Below are positions 18,683 to 28,200 of a stretch of 64,000 nt of DNA, piece by piece. The notes below the pieces were generated by a model. That model saw nothing but the letters and a program-made list of their open reading frames with translations, was not told where the DNA came from and did no database searches. Origin of the DNA: Terricaulis silvestris. Lineage in GTDB: Bacteria; Pseudomonadota; Alphaproteobacteria; Caulobacterales; Aquidulcibacteraceae. The DNA lies in the NCBI RefSeq assembly GCF_009792355.1, contig NZ_CP047045.1:2506501-2570500 (forward strand). Reading direction: 5' to 3'. How positions within the stretch are numbered: the first letter of the stretch is position 1; each line of letters opens with the position of its first letter. The translations under genes were made by a program, and so were the position numbers.

Positions 18683-19456
18683 ATGGCCAGGCCGGCACAA
18701 TATCTTCCAGCGATGAGTTCCGGGGACGCGGCCGCTCGGCCCAACGATATTTCCGCTAGCAGTGTCTGGCTGATCTGTGCGGCGCTTTACGCCGTGCTGA
18801 TGGTGATTGTCTTTCTCTATCCCGCCGCGATCTGGGGACCGGAGACGACCCAAGGGCGCGCCAGCGAACTGGGCGTGCTGGAGTCGGTGCAGAACGCGGT
18901 GCTGCTGATTGCGCTTGTGCTGATGATTCGCCTCGCGATCCGGGCGCCGGAGCGCAATTTGCGGCTGTGGGCGATCTTCATTGCGTTCGGCACGTTCTTT
19001 CTGCTCGGCGAAGAGATCAGTTGGGGTCAGCATTATTTTGGCTGGGTCACGACGGGCGTGTTCGAGCAGATCAACGATCAGGGCGAGACCAATCTGCACA
19101 ACACGGAGGGCGGTTGGCTCGATCAGAAGCCGCGCGCGATTTTGCTGTTCGGTATGATCCTCGGCACGATTGTGCATCCGCTGGTGAAGCATTTCCGCAA
19201 GGGGCGTGGCCTGTTCGACAATCCGTGGTGGCTGGCGCCGACTTTGGCGTCGCTGGCGCCGGTGGTGTTCTCGCAGCTTGGCTCCATGCCGGAGCGGATC
19301 GATGATCTGAACGATGCGCTGCACCTTTGGTCGTTCTCGGCGCAGGACTTCACCAACAATTTCAGGTCGAGCGAGATGGAGGAGGTCTTCCTCTATGTCT
19401 TCTTCATCACCTACACGGCCTCGATCCTGAAGCGGCTCCCGGCGAAGGCGCGCTGA
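18683..19456 (+). CDS. Multi-pass membrane protein of unknown function
   Basis: A 257-residue protein with about six hydrophobic segments (around VWLICAALYAVLMVIVFLYP, NAVLLIALVLMIRL, LWAIFIAFGTFFLLG, AILLFGMILGTIV, LAPTLASLAPVVF and EVFLYVFFITYTA). A conserved-looking GEEISWGQHYFGW followed by FEQINDQGETNLHN near the middle suggests a catalytic or metal-binding face with Glu and His residues. I do not recognise a characterised family. Neither the ATG at 18683 nor the one at 18713 has a clear ribosome binding site, so the start is uncertain. It is divergent from the TMEM175-type gene and 78 bases upstream of ccrM. Confidence 0.75.
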   Translation: MARPAQYLPAMSSGDAAARPNDISASSVWLICAALYAVLMVIVFLYPAAIWGPETTQGRASELGVLESVQNAVLLIALVLMIRLAIRAPERNLRLWAIFIAFGTFFLLGEEISWGQHYFGWVTTGVFEQINDQGETNLHNTEGGWLDQKPRAILLFGMILGTIVHPLVKHFRKGRGLFDNPWWLAPTLASLAPVVFSQLGSMPERIDDLNDALHLWSFSAQDFTNNFRSSEMEEVFLYVFFITYTASILKRLPAKAR

Positions 19457-19534
19457 ATAATCTTTATGGTTAACGGTCGCGGACTCTTGATTCGCGGTTG
19501 GCGTCAAGCGAGGATTCCCCCGCTCGGGGGATAG
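19457..19534 (+). promoter_or_regulatory. ccrM leader with CtrA-like half-site and three GANTC sites
   Basis: The 78-base gap before ccrM contains ATGGTTAA (19466-19473), the complement of the CtrA half-site TTAACCAT. GACTC at 19482-19486, GATTC at 19489-19493 and GATTC at 19513-19517 follow it. GANTC is the sequence methylated by CcrM. In Caulobacter the ccrM promoter is activated by CtrA and silenced by methylation of GANTC sites in its leader; the same parts are visible here. Function is inferred from this similarity. Confidence 0.65.
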
Positions 19535-20623
<1,089 letters not shown>

Positions 20624-20636
20624 CAGCGCGTGGCGC

Positions 20637-20714
20637 CCTTCGACAGGCTCAAGGTGACGCCATTGTTGGTTCAGCGCCCACCCCAGTAGCGTCAGCCCCT
20701 GAGCTTGTCGAAGG
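20637..20714. repeat. Dispersed intergenic repeat (CCTTCGACA/TGTCGAAGG type), copy 1
   Basis: CCTTCGACAGGCTCAAGG on the left and CCTGAGCTTGTCGAAGG on the right form inverted arms around a spacer with GGTGACGCCATT. A second copy of the same element lies at 28695-28771. It follows ccrM and precedes the Crp-family gene. Confidence 0.75.
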
Positions 20715-20807
20715 CGAGAACGGGCAAGAGTTGCAGCATGACGGCCGTCACGCCGGCGGCGCGCATCTGATTGACCCCTCCCTGGCGCAAGGCGTAACTC
20801 GCGCGCC

Positions 20808-21500
20808 ATGGCCGAACCCAAGGATCTGCTCCAGAACGTCGAGACTGCGCTGGCTAAGGCCGAGCTGATGGCGGCGCTGTCGGACGCCACGCGGGCGCGG
20901 CTGGCCAAGCAAGGCGTTCCCTGCACGGTGGAGACCGGCAAGCTCTTGTTCGCCAAGGGCGACAAGGGTGACGCGCTCTACGTGCTGCTCGAAGGCGAAG
21001 TCGAAGTGCGAACCTCGACCGAGGGCGGCAAGGACGTGCGCATTGCTTCGCTGAAGCCGCCGGCGCTGATCGGCGAGATGGCGGTGCTTGATGGCGGTGT
21101 GCGCTCGGCAGACATCGCGGCGATCCGCAAATCGCGCTTCCTGCGCATCCATCGCGACCAGGCGATCGCAGCACTCGAGAGTGAGCCGAAGGCGCTGCTG
21201 AAGCTGATCTCGGAGATGAGCCGGCGCTTGCGGCATGCGGATGCGGCGCTTGAAGACGCGCACACTCTGGATTTGGGCGGGCGGCTGGCTTTGCGTTTGC
21301 TTGAAGAAGCCGGCGATGCGACGGCGGTGACGCTGACGCAGACCGAGATTGCACGGCGGATTGGCGCTTCGCGCGAGAAGGTCAATCGCAAGCTGCACGA
21401 ATGGGTCGATGAGGGCTGGATCAGCATGGGGCGCTCAGGCATCAAGCTGGTGGCGCGCGATAAGCTGAAGGCGCTGATCAAGGACTCGCGCGCTGGCTGA
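20808..21500 (+). CDS. Crp/Fnr family transcriptional regulator
   Basis: A 230-residue regulator. An N-terminal cyclic-nucleotide-binding-type beta barrel spans about residues 25-135 (LFAKGDKGDALYVLLEGEVEVRT, PPALIGEMAVLDGGVRSADIAA). A long dimer helix (ALLKLISEMSRRLRHADA) and a winged HTH (LTQTEIARRIGASREKVNRKLHEWVDEGWI) follow. The absence of N-terminal clustered cysteines argues against an FNR-type oxygen sensor. GEMAVLDGGVRSA resembles the nucleotide-binding cassette without the full RxS arrangement of E. coli Crp, so the ligand is unclear. A GTGA-N6-TCAC palindrome lies downstream at 21643-21658, before a 35-codon gene. Confidence 0.92.
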   Translation: MAEPKDLLQNVETALAKAELMAALSDATRARLAKQGVPCTVETGKLLFAKGDKGDALYVLLEGEVEVRTSTEGGKDVRIASLKPPALIGEMAVLDGGVRSADIAAIRKSRFLRIHRDQAIAALESEPKALLKLISEMSRRLRHADAALEDAHTLDLGGRLALRLLEEAGDATAVTLTQTEIARRIGASREKVNRKLHEWVDEGWISMGRSGIKLVARDKLKALIKDSRAG

Positions 21501-21537
21501 CCTGCGCGGCCGGTTTCGCCGAACAACTCCATACCAA

Positions 21538-21635
21538 GTCATTCCAGACGCGCGGAGCGCGATCTGGGATCCAGGGCAAACACCGAACTCCACGATCCCT
21601 GGATTCCAGATCGGCCTCCGGCCGTCTGGAATGAC
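21538..21635. repeat. Intergenic inverted repeat (GTCATTCCAGAC type)
   Basis: Perfect 12-bp arms GTCATTCCAGAC (21538-21549) and GTCTGGAATGAC (21624-21635) enclose further inverted segments, including CTGGGATCCAGGG opposite CCCTGGATTCCAG and short GC hairpins. This looks like a dispersed extragenic palindromic element; no second copy was seen in the window. It separates the Crp-family gene from the small gene at 21724. Confidence 0.65.
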
Positions 21636-21642
21636 TCTGGCG

Positions 21643-21658
21643 CGTGACGCGTGTCACG
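21643..21658. promoter_or_regulatory. Crp-family-like operator (CGTGA-N6-TCACG)
   Basis: A palindrome with GTGA-N6-TCAC geometry, the binding pattern of Crp-type regulators, lies about 66 bases upstream of the 35-codon gene and 140 bases downstream of a Crp-family regulator gene. It suggests that regulator, or a paralogue, controls the small gene. No binding data can be claimed. Confidence 0.45.
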
Positions 21659-21723
21659 GCGGCCTGCGCCCGCGCTCGCTACCTTGTTCTCATCGAACAC
21701 GAACACGGAACGGGGAGACACCA

Positions 21724-21831
21724 ATGACCGCCACCATCAGCAACAAGATCCTAACCCTGGCACTGGCCGCAGCGCTTCTCCTTCCTGGCGCGCTGGCTAC
21801 GTTGAACCAGGCAGCCCAGATCGTCGCGTAG
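21724..21831 (+). CDS. 35-residue hydrophobic peptide
   Basis: A short ORF with the ribosome binding site GGGGAGA seven bases before the ATG and a strong rho-independent terminator 25 bases after its stop, so it looks like a complete one-gene transcript. The product has a Lys-containing N-terminus, a 20-residue hydrophobic core (LTLALAAALLLPGALATL) and a short tail (NQAAQIVA). It could be a secreted peptide with signal sequence or a single-pass membrane peptide. No family is recognised. Confidence 0.6.
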   Translation: MTATISNKILTLALAAALLLPGALATLNQAAQIVA

Positions 21832-21856
21832 AGCCAACGCCGGCGATCAACTAAGC

Positions 21857-21895
21857 AAGGACGCGAGGTGCTCCCCCTCGCGTCCTTCGCTTTTA
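21857..21895 (+). terminator. Rho-independent terminator
   Basis: A perfect 12-bp stem, AAGGACGCGAGG and CCTCGCGTCCTT, around a 7-base loop, followed by CGCTTTTA. It ends the transcript of the 35-codon gene. The T-run overlaps the stop codon of the convergent methyltransferase gene, for which the stem could also serve. Confidence 0.85.
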
Positions 21896-22381
21896 TGGCG
21901 TCCACGGCGTGAGGCGCGGCAACCAACGCGGAACGCCTTTGCAATACGCTTCGTAGGCATCGCCGAAGCTGCGGCGGAGCGTGGGTTCTTCGTAGAAGTA
22001 GACGAAGGTGTGGAAGATGACCCACATCGTAGCGCCGTAGGCGGCGAGCATGGTGCTTTGAAACAGGAGCGCCTGGCCGAAGATGAGGCCGAGCACGGCG
22101 ACGTACATTGGGTTGCGCACGAAGCGGTAGAGGCCGGTGACGACGAGGTGTTGCGTTGGCGCGATCGGCGCGGGCGTGCCTAGGCCTTTTAGAGCGAACC
22201 GCGCGAAGCACTCGATCAGCATGGCGAATGCGATGAGCGTGAGTGCGGCGCCGGCGAACGTCCATGCGCTGACGGGCGGCAGGCGCCACTGGGTTATGAG
22301 ATATGGCACGACACCCGCGACTGTGCCGGGCGCGAGGAAGAAGAACAGCGTTGAACCGATCGCGGCTTGGATGCGGTTCAT
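21893..22381 (-). CDS. Isoprenylcysteine carboxyl methyltransferase/PEMT-like membrane methyltransferase
   Basis: A 162-residue membrane protein with about four hydrophobic segments. The conserved C-terminal methyltransferase stretch of the ICMT/phospholipid methyltransferase group is present: LVVTGLYRFVRNPMYVAVLG and EEPTLRRSFGDAYEAYCKGVPRWLPR. The RNPMY and E-E-P motifs contact S-adenosylmethionine in characterised relatives. The acceptor (lipid, isoprenoid or small molecule) is not predictable. It lies seven bases from the GFA-family gene on the same strand and ends at the terminator. Confidence 0.85.
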   Translation of the reverse strand: MNRIQAAIGSTLFFFLAPGTVAGVVPYLITQWRLPPVSAWTFAGAALTLIAFAMLIECFARFALKGLGTPAPIAPTQHLVVTGLYRFVRNPMYVAVLGLIFGQALLFQSTMLAAYGATMWVIFHTFVYFYEEPTLRRSFGDAYEAYCKGVPRWLPRLTPWTP

Positions 22382-22387
22382 TGCGCC

Positions 22388-22867
22388 CTAGCCTGCTTTG
22401 GACGCAGCTTCGCGGCGGGCGAGGCTTTCGGGCGGCCATTCGGTTTTCATGTCGTAGAACATCTCGAACGCGCGTTGGCCTTCGGGGATTTTCACCCACG
22501 GGACTTTGCTGCGGGCGAAGATGTGGGCGTCGGGCTCGATGGCGTGGGGCGTGTCGAGGGTGGAGACGCGAAGGAAGCGGAGATAGCCGCGTTTGCCGTA
22601 GTCGCTCCAGAGCGCGACTTCGCACTTGGCGCAGCGATGGATTTCGTGGCCGCGGCCGCTGGGGCTGGGCATATCGACGATCTGGATTTGATCGGCGCCG
22701 GACTGGAGGTCGATGCGGCTGGTTTCGATCAAAGCGTTAAGGGCGAAGGCGCCGCCGGTTTGCTTTTGGCAATCGAGGCAATGGCAACAATGCGTGAACA
22801 TCGGGCGCGAGGCGAGCGTGTAGCGCACCGCGCCGCAGGAGCAGCCGCCTTCAAATTTTTCGGTCAA
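22388..22867 (-). CDS. GFA family (glutathione-dependent formaldehyde-activating-like) zinc protein
   Basis: A 159-residue protein with the GFA zinc-binding pattern: GGCSCGAVRY at residues 7-16, CHCLDCQKQTGGAF around 28-41, and CAKC near residue 80. Family members bind two zinc ions; despite the name, formaldehyde-glutathione activity is often unproven. Translation starts at a TTG (22867) that overlaps the TGA of mutY, with GGGGAGA upstream; no ATG fits. It is thus coupled to mutY. Confidence 0.88.
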   Translation of the reverse strand: MTEKFEGGCSCGAVRYTLASRPMFTHCCHCLDCQKQTGGAFALNALIETSRIDLQSGADQIQIVDMPSPSGRGHEIHRCAKCEVALWSDYGKRGYLRFLRVSTLDTPHAIEPDAHIFARSKVPWVKIPEGQRAFEMFYDMKTEWPPESLARREAASKAG

Positions 22868-23922
22868 TGATCTCTCCCCTTCAGGGCAGCTTTCTTGAAC
22901 ACCGTAGGTAGAGCGCTCGCATCGGCCCACCAACCATCGTTCGATGGCGCGCAGTCGGCTTCGTAGACATCGAGCGTCAGCGCGAAGTGGGTGAAGACGT
23001 GTTCGATTTGGCCGATCTTTTTCCACGCGGCTGAGACAGGTGCAGCGGCAAGCGCTTCGGCGCGGGTGAACTTTTTGGCGCGCCATTCGGTGGTGGGGAG
23101 CGCGGCCATGCCGCCGAGCAAGCCTTTGTCCGGGCGGCGGACGAGCCAGAACGTGTCGTCGCGCTGAATGCGGAAGACGGCGCCGTAGCGGCGCGGGCGT
23201 TCGGCTTTGGCGGCGCGGCGTGGGTAGGTTTCGGGCTGGCCGGTGGCGTAAGCGGCACAGGCTGATTGCCACGGGCATTGCTCGCACTTCGGAGACTTGG
23301 GCGTGCAGACAGTGGCGCCGAGATCCATCAACGCTTGGGCGTAGTCGCCAGGGTGGTTGGCGGTGACGAGTTCGGCGGCGAGCGCGCGTAGTTCGGGCTT
23401 CGCATCCGGAAGCGGCGTCTCGACGGCGCGAAGGCGCGCGATTACGCGTTCGACATTGCCGTCGACGACGTTGGCGGGGAGATCGTAGGCGATCGCGGCG
23501 ATGGCGGCGGCGGTGTAGGCGCCGACGCCGGGGAGCTTCAGCCAGCCCTCTTCCGTCTCGGGCATGCCGTCGGCGGCGAGCTGTTGCGCTGCCGCGTGCA
23601 GATTGCGGGCGCGGGAGTAGTATCCGAGGCCGGCCCAGGCGCTGAGGACGTCTTCGCGTGGGGCAGCCGCCAAATCGGCGACGGTGGGCCAGCCTTCGAG
23701 GAAGCGCGCGAAGTACGGGGCCACGGCGGCGACGGTGGTCTGCTGCAGCATGATCTCGCTGAGCCAGACCCGGTACGCATCGGCGCTGTTGTTCCCCTTG
23801 GCGCGCCACGGCAGGCTCCGTCCGGCCTGGTCGTACCAGGAGAGCAATGATTTCCTGAGGTTTTCCCGAGTCGCAACCGGCTTATCCACAGGCCGGGCAG
23901 GTTTCGGGGCAAGAGCGGGCAT
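22864..23922 (-). CDS. mutY: A/G-specific adenine glycosylase MutY
   Basis: Removes adenine mispaired with 8-oxoguanine. The 352-residue product has the catalytic Glu in SEIMLQQTTVAAV and the helix-hairpin-helix LPGVGAYTAAAIAAIAYD. The catalytic Asp is in NVVDGNVERVIARL, and ALMDLGATVC follows with the 4Fe-4S cluster pattern C-x6-C-x2-C-x5-C (CTPKSPKCEQCPWQSAC). A C-terminal NUDIX-like 8-oxoG recognition domain contains HVFTHFALTLDVY. It is divergent from dciA, a common alphaproteobacterial arrangement. Confidence 0.96.
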   Translation of the reverse strand: MPALAPKPARPVDKPVATRENLRKSLLSWYDQAGRSLPWRAKGNNSADAYRVWLSEIMLQQTTVAAVAPYFARFLEGWPTVADLAAAPREDVLSAWAGLGYYSRARNLHAAAQQLAADGMPETEEGWLKLPGVGAYTAAAIAAIAYDLPANVVDGNVERVIARLRAVETPLPDAKPELRALAAELVTANHPGDYAQALMDLGATVCTPKSPKCEQCPWQSACAAYATGQPETYPRRAAKAERPRRYGAVFRIQRDDTFWLVRRPDKGLLGGMAALPTTEWRAKKFTRAEALAAAPVSAAWKKIGQIEHVFTHFALTLDVYEADCAPSNDGWWADASALPTVFKKAALKGRDH

Positions 23923-23973
23923 GGGCCTTCTTTACCCTTCCATAAGCGATTTCCGATTCGCTCTGGGGCTGAA

Positions 23974-24510
23974 ATGTCATTGCGAGACCGATTCCGTCCG
24001 GCCGTTGCGGCTGGCCCTGACCCACGTGCGGAAAGCCGCGCGTCTCAGGCATTGTCGGGCAAGCGGGGGCGTGGCGCGATTGCGCCGCCGCCGCGGGCCG
24101 GCAAATCAGTGTCGGCGCTGCTAAAGCCTCTGCTCAAGGAATCCGGCATGGGGCTCAATGAGCTGAAGCGCCGCTGGTCGGAAGTGGCCGGCGACAGCTT
24201 TGCCCGCGCGACGCCGGAAAAACTGGCCGGCGGCGTGCTGACGCTGAAGGTTCCGGGCGCGCTGGCGCCCTTTCTCCAGCAGCAGACCCCGCTCCTGATC
24301 GAGCGGCTCAGAGTGGCTGGGGCCAAGGTAAAATCGGTCCGGATCGAGCAGCGGACGGCGGCTCTCCCCGCCAAGGGGAACGTCCGGCCGCTCAAAAAGC
24401 CGCTGACCCCCGCCGAGGAAGCCGCCCTGGCGCAGACGCTTGACCCTGTGGGCGACCCTGGCCTGAGATCGGCGCTGATGCGGCTTGGACGCGCAGTCAA
24501 GCAGGGCTGA
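23974..24510 (+). CDS. dciA: DUF721/DciA family protein
   Basis: A 178-residue protein. After a basic, unstructured N-terminus, residues about 45-125 form the DUF721 domain (LLKPLLKESGMGLNELKRRWSEVAGDSFARATPEKLAGGVLTLKVPGALAPFLQQQ). DciA proteins load the replicative helicase DnaB in most bacteria. The gene stands divergent from mutY and upstream of the DsbA-like gene and smc, an order conserved in relatives. The extra C-terminal tail (LDPVGDPGLRSALMRLGRAV) is common in the alphaproteobacterial forms. Confidence 0.87.
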   Translation: MSLRDRFRPAVAAGPDPRAESRASQALSGKRGRGAIAPPPRAGKSVSALLKPLLKESGMGLNELKRRWSEVAGDSFARATPEKLAGGVLTLKVPGALAPFLQQQTPLLIERLRVAGAKVKSVRIEQRTAALPAKGNVRPLKKPLTPAEEAALAQTLDPVGDPGLRSALMRLGRAVKQG

Positions 24511-24566
24511 GGTTTCCTCCGCTTCGAAAAAACTCTATGCCTCCCGGCCTTATCTGGAGGTTGCGC

Positions 24567-25205
24567 ATGTTCGCCATCGGGCGTCGGGAATTGCTGTTGG
24601 GCGTTAGCGCGCTCGCGATCGCGGGCTGCAATGGCGGCGGCGGCGCTGGCGCCAACGTCAGCGACGAGGACATGGTGCTGGGCGCGGCGGACGCGCCGGT
24701 GACGCTGATCGAGTACGCCTCGGTCACCTGCCCACACTGCGCCGAGTTCCACGAGACGGTATTTGAGCAGCTGAAGACCCAATACATCGACACCGGCAAG
24801 GTGCGCTTCGTGTTCCGCGAATATCCGACGCCGCCGGCGCCGGTCGCGGTTGCGGGCTTCCAGCTGGCGCGCTGCGGAGGCGCGGGTGACGAGCAATATT
24901 TCACGCGCGTCGGCGAACTCTTCCGTCAGCAACGCGCGATGTTCGCCACCGGCACGATGGAAGGCGTGCGCCAGAAGCTGATCGAGATCGGCGGCGCGGC
25001 GGGGCTTACCGAGCAGCAGGTGATGGATTGTGTATCCGATGAAGCGGGCGCGGAGCGCATCCGAAGCACGGTCGAAACCGCCAATACCGAATTCGGCATC
25101 ACCGGCACGCCGACCTTCATCCTCAACGGCCAAAAGGTCGAAGATGCCTCGATCGTGACCTGGGAAGGCATGCAGCGCATTCTTGACGCTGCGATCGCGG
25201 GCTAA
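24567..25205 (+). CDS. DsbA-like thioredoxin-fold lipoprotein
   Basis: A 212-residue protein with a lipoprotein signal (RRELLLGVSALAIAGC, which also contains twin arginines). A DsbA-type domain follows: SVTCPHCAEFHETVFEQLK with the CPHC active site near residue 62, and the cis-Pro loop GITGTPTFILNG near 182. It is likely a periplasmic dithiol oxidase or isomerase assisting envelope protein folding. The ATG at 24567 follows TGGAGG at good spacing. It lies 21 bases before smc. Confidence 0.93.
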   Translation: MFAIGRRELLLGVSALAIAGCNGGGGAGANVSDEDMVLGAADAPVTLIEYASVTCPHCAEFHETVFEQLKTQYIDTGKVRFVFREYPTPPAPVAVAGFQLARCGGAGDEQYFTRVGELFRQQRAMFATGTMEGVRQKLIEIGGAAGLTEQQVMDCVSDEAGAERIRSTVETANTEFGITGTPTFILNGQKVEDASIVTWEGMQRILDAAIAG

Positions 25206-25226
25206 CGGAGAGGACGCGCAGCCACC

Positions 25227-28200
25227 GTGCACATCACAGAGCTGCGCCTCCACGGCTTCAAGAGCTTTGTCGATCCGGCGCGCGCGCCGATCGAACAAGG
25301 GCTGACGGGCGTCGTCGGGCCGAACGGCTGCGGCAAGTCGAACTTGCTCGAAGGGGTGCGCTGGGTGATGGGCGCGACCAGCGCCAAATCCATGCGCGCG
25401 TCCGACATGGAGGACGTGATCTTCTCCGGCACGGCGGGACGCCCTGCCCGTGAACACGCGGAAGTTACGTTGGTGCTAAACGATGCGCTGGGGCAGGCGC
25501 CGGCGCCGTTCAACAAAGAAGATGTGCTGGAAGTCTCGCGGCGAATACGGCGCGGGCTGGGTTCGACCTATCGCATCAACGGCAAGGAAGTGCGCGCCAA
25601 GGACGTGCAGCTTCTGTTTGCTGACGCGGCGACGGGCGCGAACTCGCCAGCCTTGGTGCGGCAGGGGCAAATTTCGGAGCTGATCGCAGCGAAGCCGCAG
25701 AACCGGCGGCGGATTCTGGAAGACGCGGCGGGGATCGCGGGTCTGCATGCGCGTCGGCATGAAGCCGATCTGAAGCTCAAGGCCGCAGAGACCAATCTCA
25801 CGCGGCTGGATGAAATTCTGGCGGAGATCGAAAACCAGGCGGCGAGCTTGAAGAAGCAAGCGCGGCAGGCGGAGCGCTATCGCGACTTGGCGCAGACGTT
25901 GCGCGAGACGGAAGCATTGCTGCTGCATCGGCGCTGGACAGAAGCGCGCGAGCGCGCGGCGGAAGCGCAAGGACATTTGCGCGAGGCGGAACGCGTTGTG
26001 GCGCAGGCGGCGAGCGAAGCGAGCGCGGCGGATCGCGCGGCGGAAGAAGCGCGCGATGGGCTGACGCCGCTGCGGGAAGAAGAATTGGTGGCGGCTGCGG
26101 TATTGCGGCGGCTGGAAGGCGTGCGCGTTGGGCTTGAGCGCGACTTAGCGGACGCTGAGGCCGCGATCGCGCGCTGCGATGAAGATGCGTCGCGCAACCG
26201 GGCTGAGGCTGAGCGGCTTGAGGCGCTGAAGCGCGATGCGAGCGAGGCGCTGGGGCGCTTGATCGCTGAGGCGGATGCGCTGGGCCCGGGCGATGCGGAT
26301 AAGGCGCAAGCGGCGTTGAAGGCGGCGCAAGGCGCCGAAGTAGGCGCTGCTTCGGTGCGGGCGGACGCTGAGAAGAAGCTGGAGCAGATTGCGTCCGACG
26401 CGGCGGCGCGGCGTGCGCGCGCGCAGGCGCTGACGGATGCGGCGAACGCCGCGCGGGCGCGGTTGGCGCGGTTAGAAGAGCGAAAGCGCGCGCTGGATGG
26501 GCAAGCGAAGGCGTTGCCAGCGAGCGGCGATCTCGATGCGAAGCGCGCGGCGGCGGTGGCTGCTGCAGAGAAGGCGCGTGCGGACGGCGCGAAGCTGCGC
26601 GCAACGCTGACGGAAGCAGAAGCGGCGCTGAGGAAGGCTGAAGCCGCGGATGAAGCGGCTTGGACGCCGTATCGCGCGTCGGAGAGTGCGCTGAACGCGC
26701 TCGAAGCTGAGGTAAAGGCGCTGGATAAATTGGCGCCGCCGGATAGCGCGAAGTTTCCGCCGGTGCTGGCGTCGATCGACGTTGAACGCGGATACGAGAA
26801 GGCGCTGGCGGCGGCGTTGGGCGAAGACATCGATGCATCGATGCATGCGGATGCGCCGGCGCGGTGGGGTGGCGCAGCGGCCCCTGCTCCGCATTTGCCG
26901 GCTGAAGCGCAATCGTTGGCGCGGTTCGTGAAGGCGCCGGAGGCGTTGGCGGCGCGGTTGTCGTTGATCGGCATTGTCGAGGCGAAGGACGGCGCGCGGT
27001 TGGCGAAGCAGCTGCCGCCGGGGGCGCGGCTGGTTTCGGTTGAAGGCGATCTTTGGCGTTGGGATGGGTTCGTGCGCCGCGCGGATGCACCACAACCGGC
27101 GGCGGCGCGGCTTGAACACAAGAACCGCTTGGCGGCGGCGCGTGCTGAGCTGAAGGCGGCGGAAGCGAAGCTGGCGAAAGCGAAAGTGGCTTGGGAAGCG
27201 GCCAAGGCGGAGCGCTCGAAGCTTGAAGCGAAGGCGCGCGATTTGCGGGCTGAGGCGCCGAAGAGTGCTGCGGCTGATGCGGCGGCGGCGCGTGAGGTTG
27301 AGCGGCTCGATGCCGAGCTGGCGCGGCTGAGTGAGCGGCGCGGCGATCTGGATGCGCAGGCTAAGGCGCTTGAGGCGGAGTTTGGCGATGCGCGTGCGGC
27401 GCTGGCGGATGCTGAAGGCGCGGCGAAGGATGCGCCGGCGACAGGGGATGATCCCGGTGTGACTGCAGCGCGCGCGGCGGTTGATGCGGCGCGGGCGAAG
27501 GCGGCGGAGGCAGCAGCCGCGGCGCAGAGCTTGGTGCGCGACAAGACGCAGCGCGATACGCGGCGTGGCGCTGTCGAGATTGAGAGCAAGCAGTGGAAGG
27601 CGCGGATCGGCGAGGCCGATACGCGCCTTGGTGCGCTGTCGAAAGAGCTGGATCAGATCGAAAAACGGCGCGACGCGGCGAAAGCCGCGCCGGGCGACGC
27701 GCGGGCGCGGCTTGAGGCGCTGATGGATGAGGCCGGCGCTGCGGAGCAGCGGCGGGCTTCAACCAGCGATCGCGTGGCGGAAGCGGAAGCGGCGGCGCGC
27801 GCCGCCGGTGAGCGCGCGCGCTCGTTGGAGCAAGCGCACGCTGATGCGCGCGAAAAGCGTGCGAGCACGGATGCGCACGCGCAAGCGAACGCGGCGCGGG
27901 TGCAGGACGTGGTGACGCTGGCGAACGAGCAGGCTGGCGTGGCACCGGAGGCGCTCGCCGCGCGTGCGGGCGCGTTGCTGACGTCAGCGATGGGGACCAG
28001 CGCGATTGCGGAGATCGAGAAGCGGTTCGAGCGCTTGCGCTCGGAGCGCGATGCGGCGGGGCCGGTGAATTTGCGCGCGGACGAGGAATTCGCCGAGGCG
28101 CGAGAGCGCATCGCGACGCTGACGCGCGAGAAGGACGACGTGGCGCAAGCCGTAGCGAAGCTACGGCGCGCGATCACGACGCTGAACAATGAGGGCCGCA

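Noticed and set aside
25798-27589. Long minus-strand frames opposite smc (431 and 570 codons)
   Set aside because: The translations are low-complexity Ala/Ser/Arg/Pro strings mirroring the Ala/Glu-rich coiled coils of SMC; no start signals or domains.
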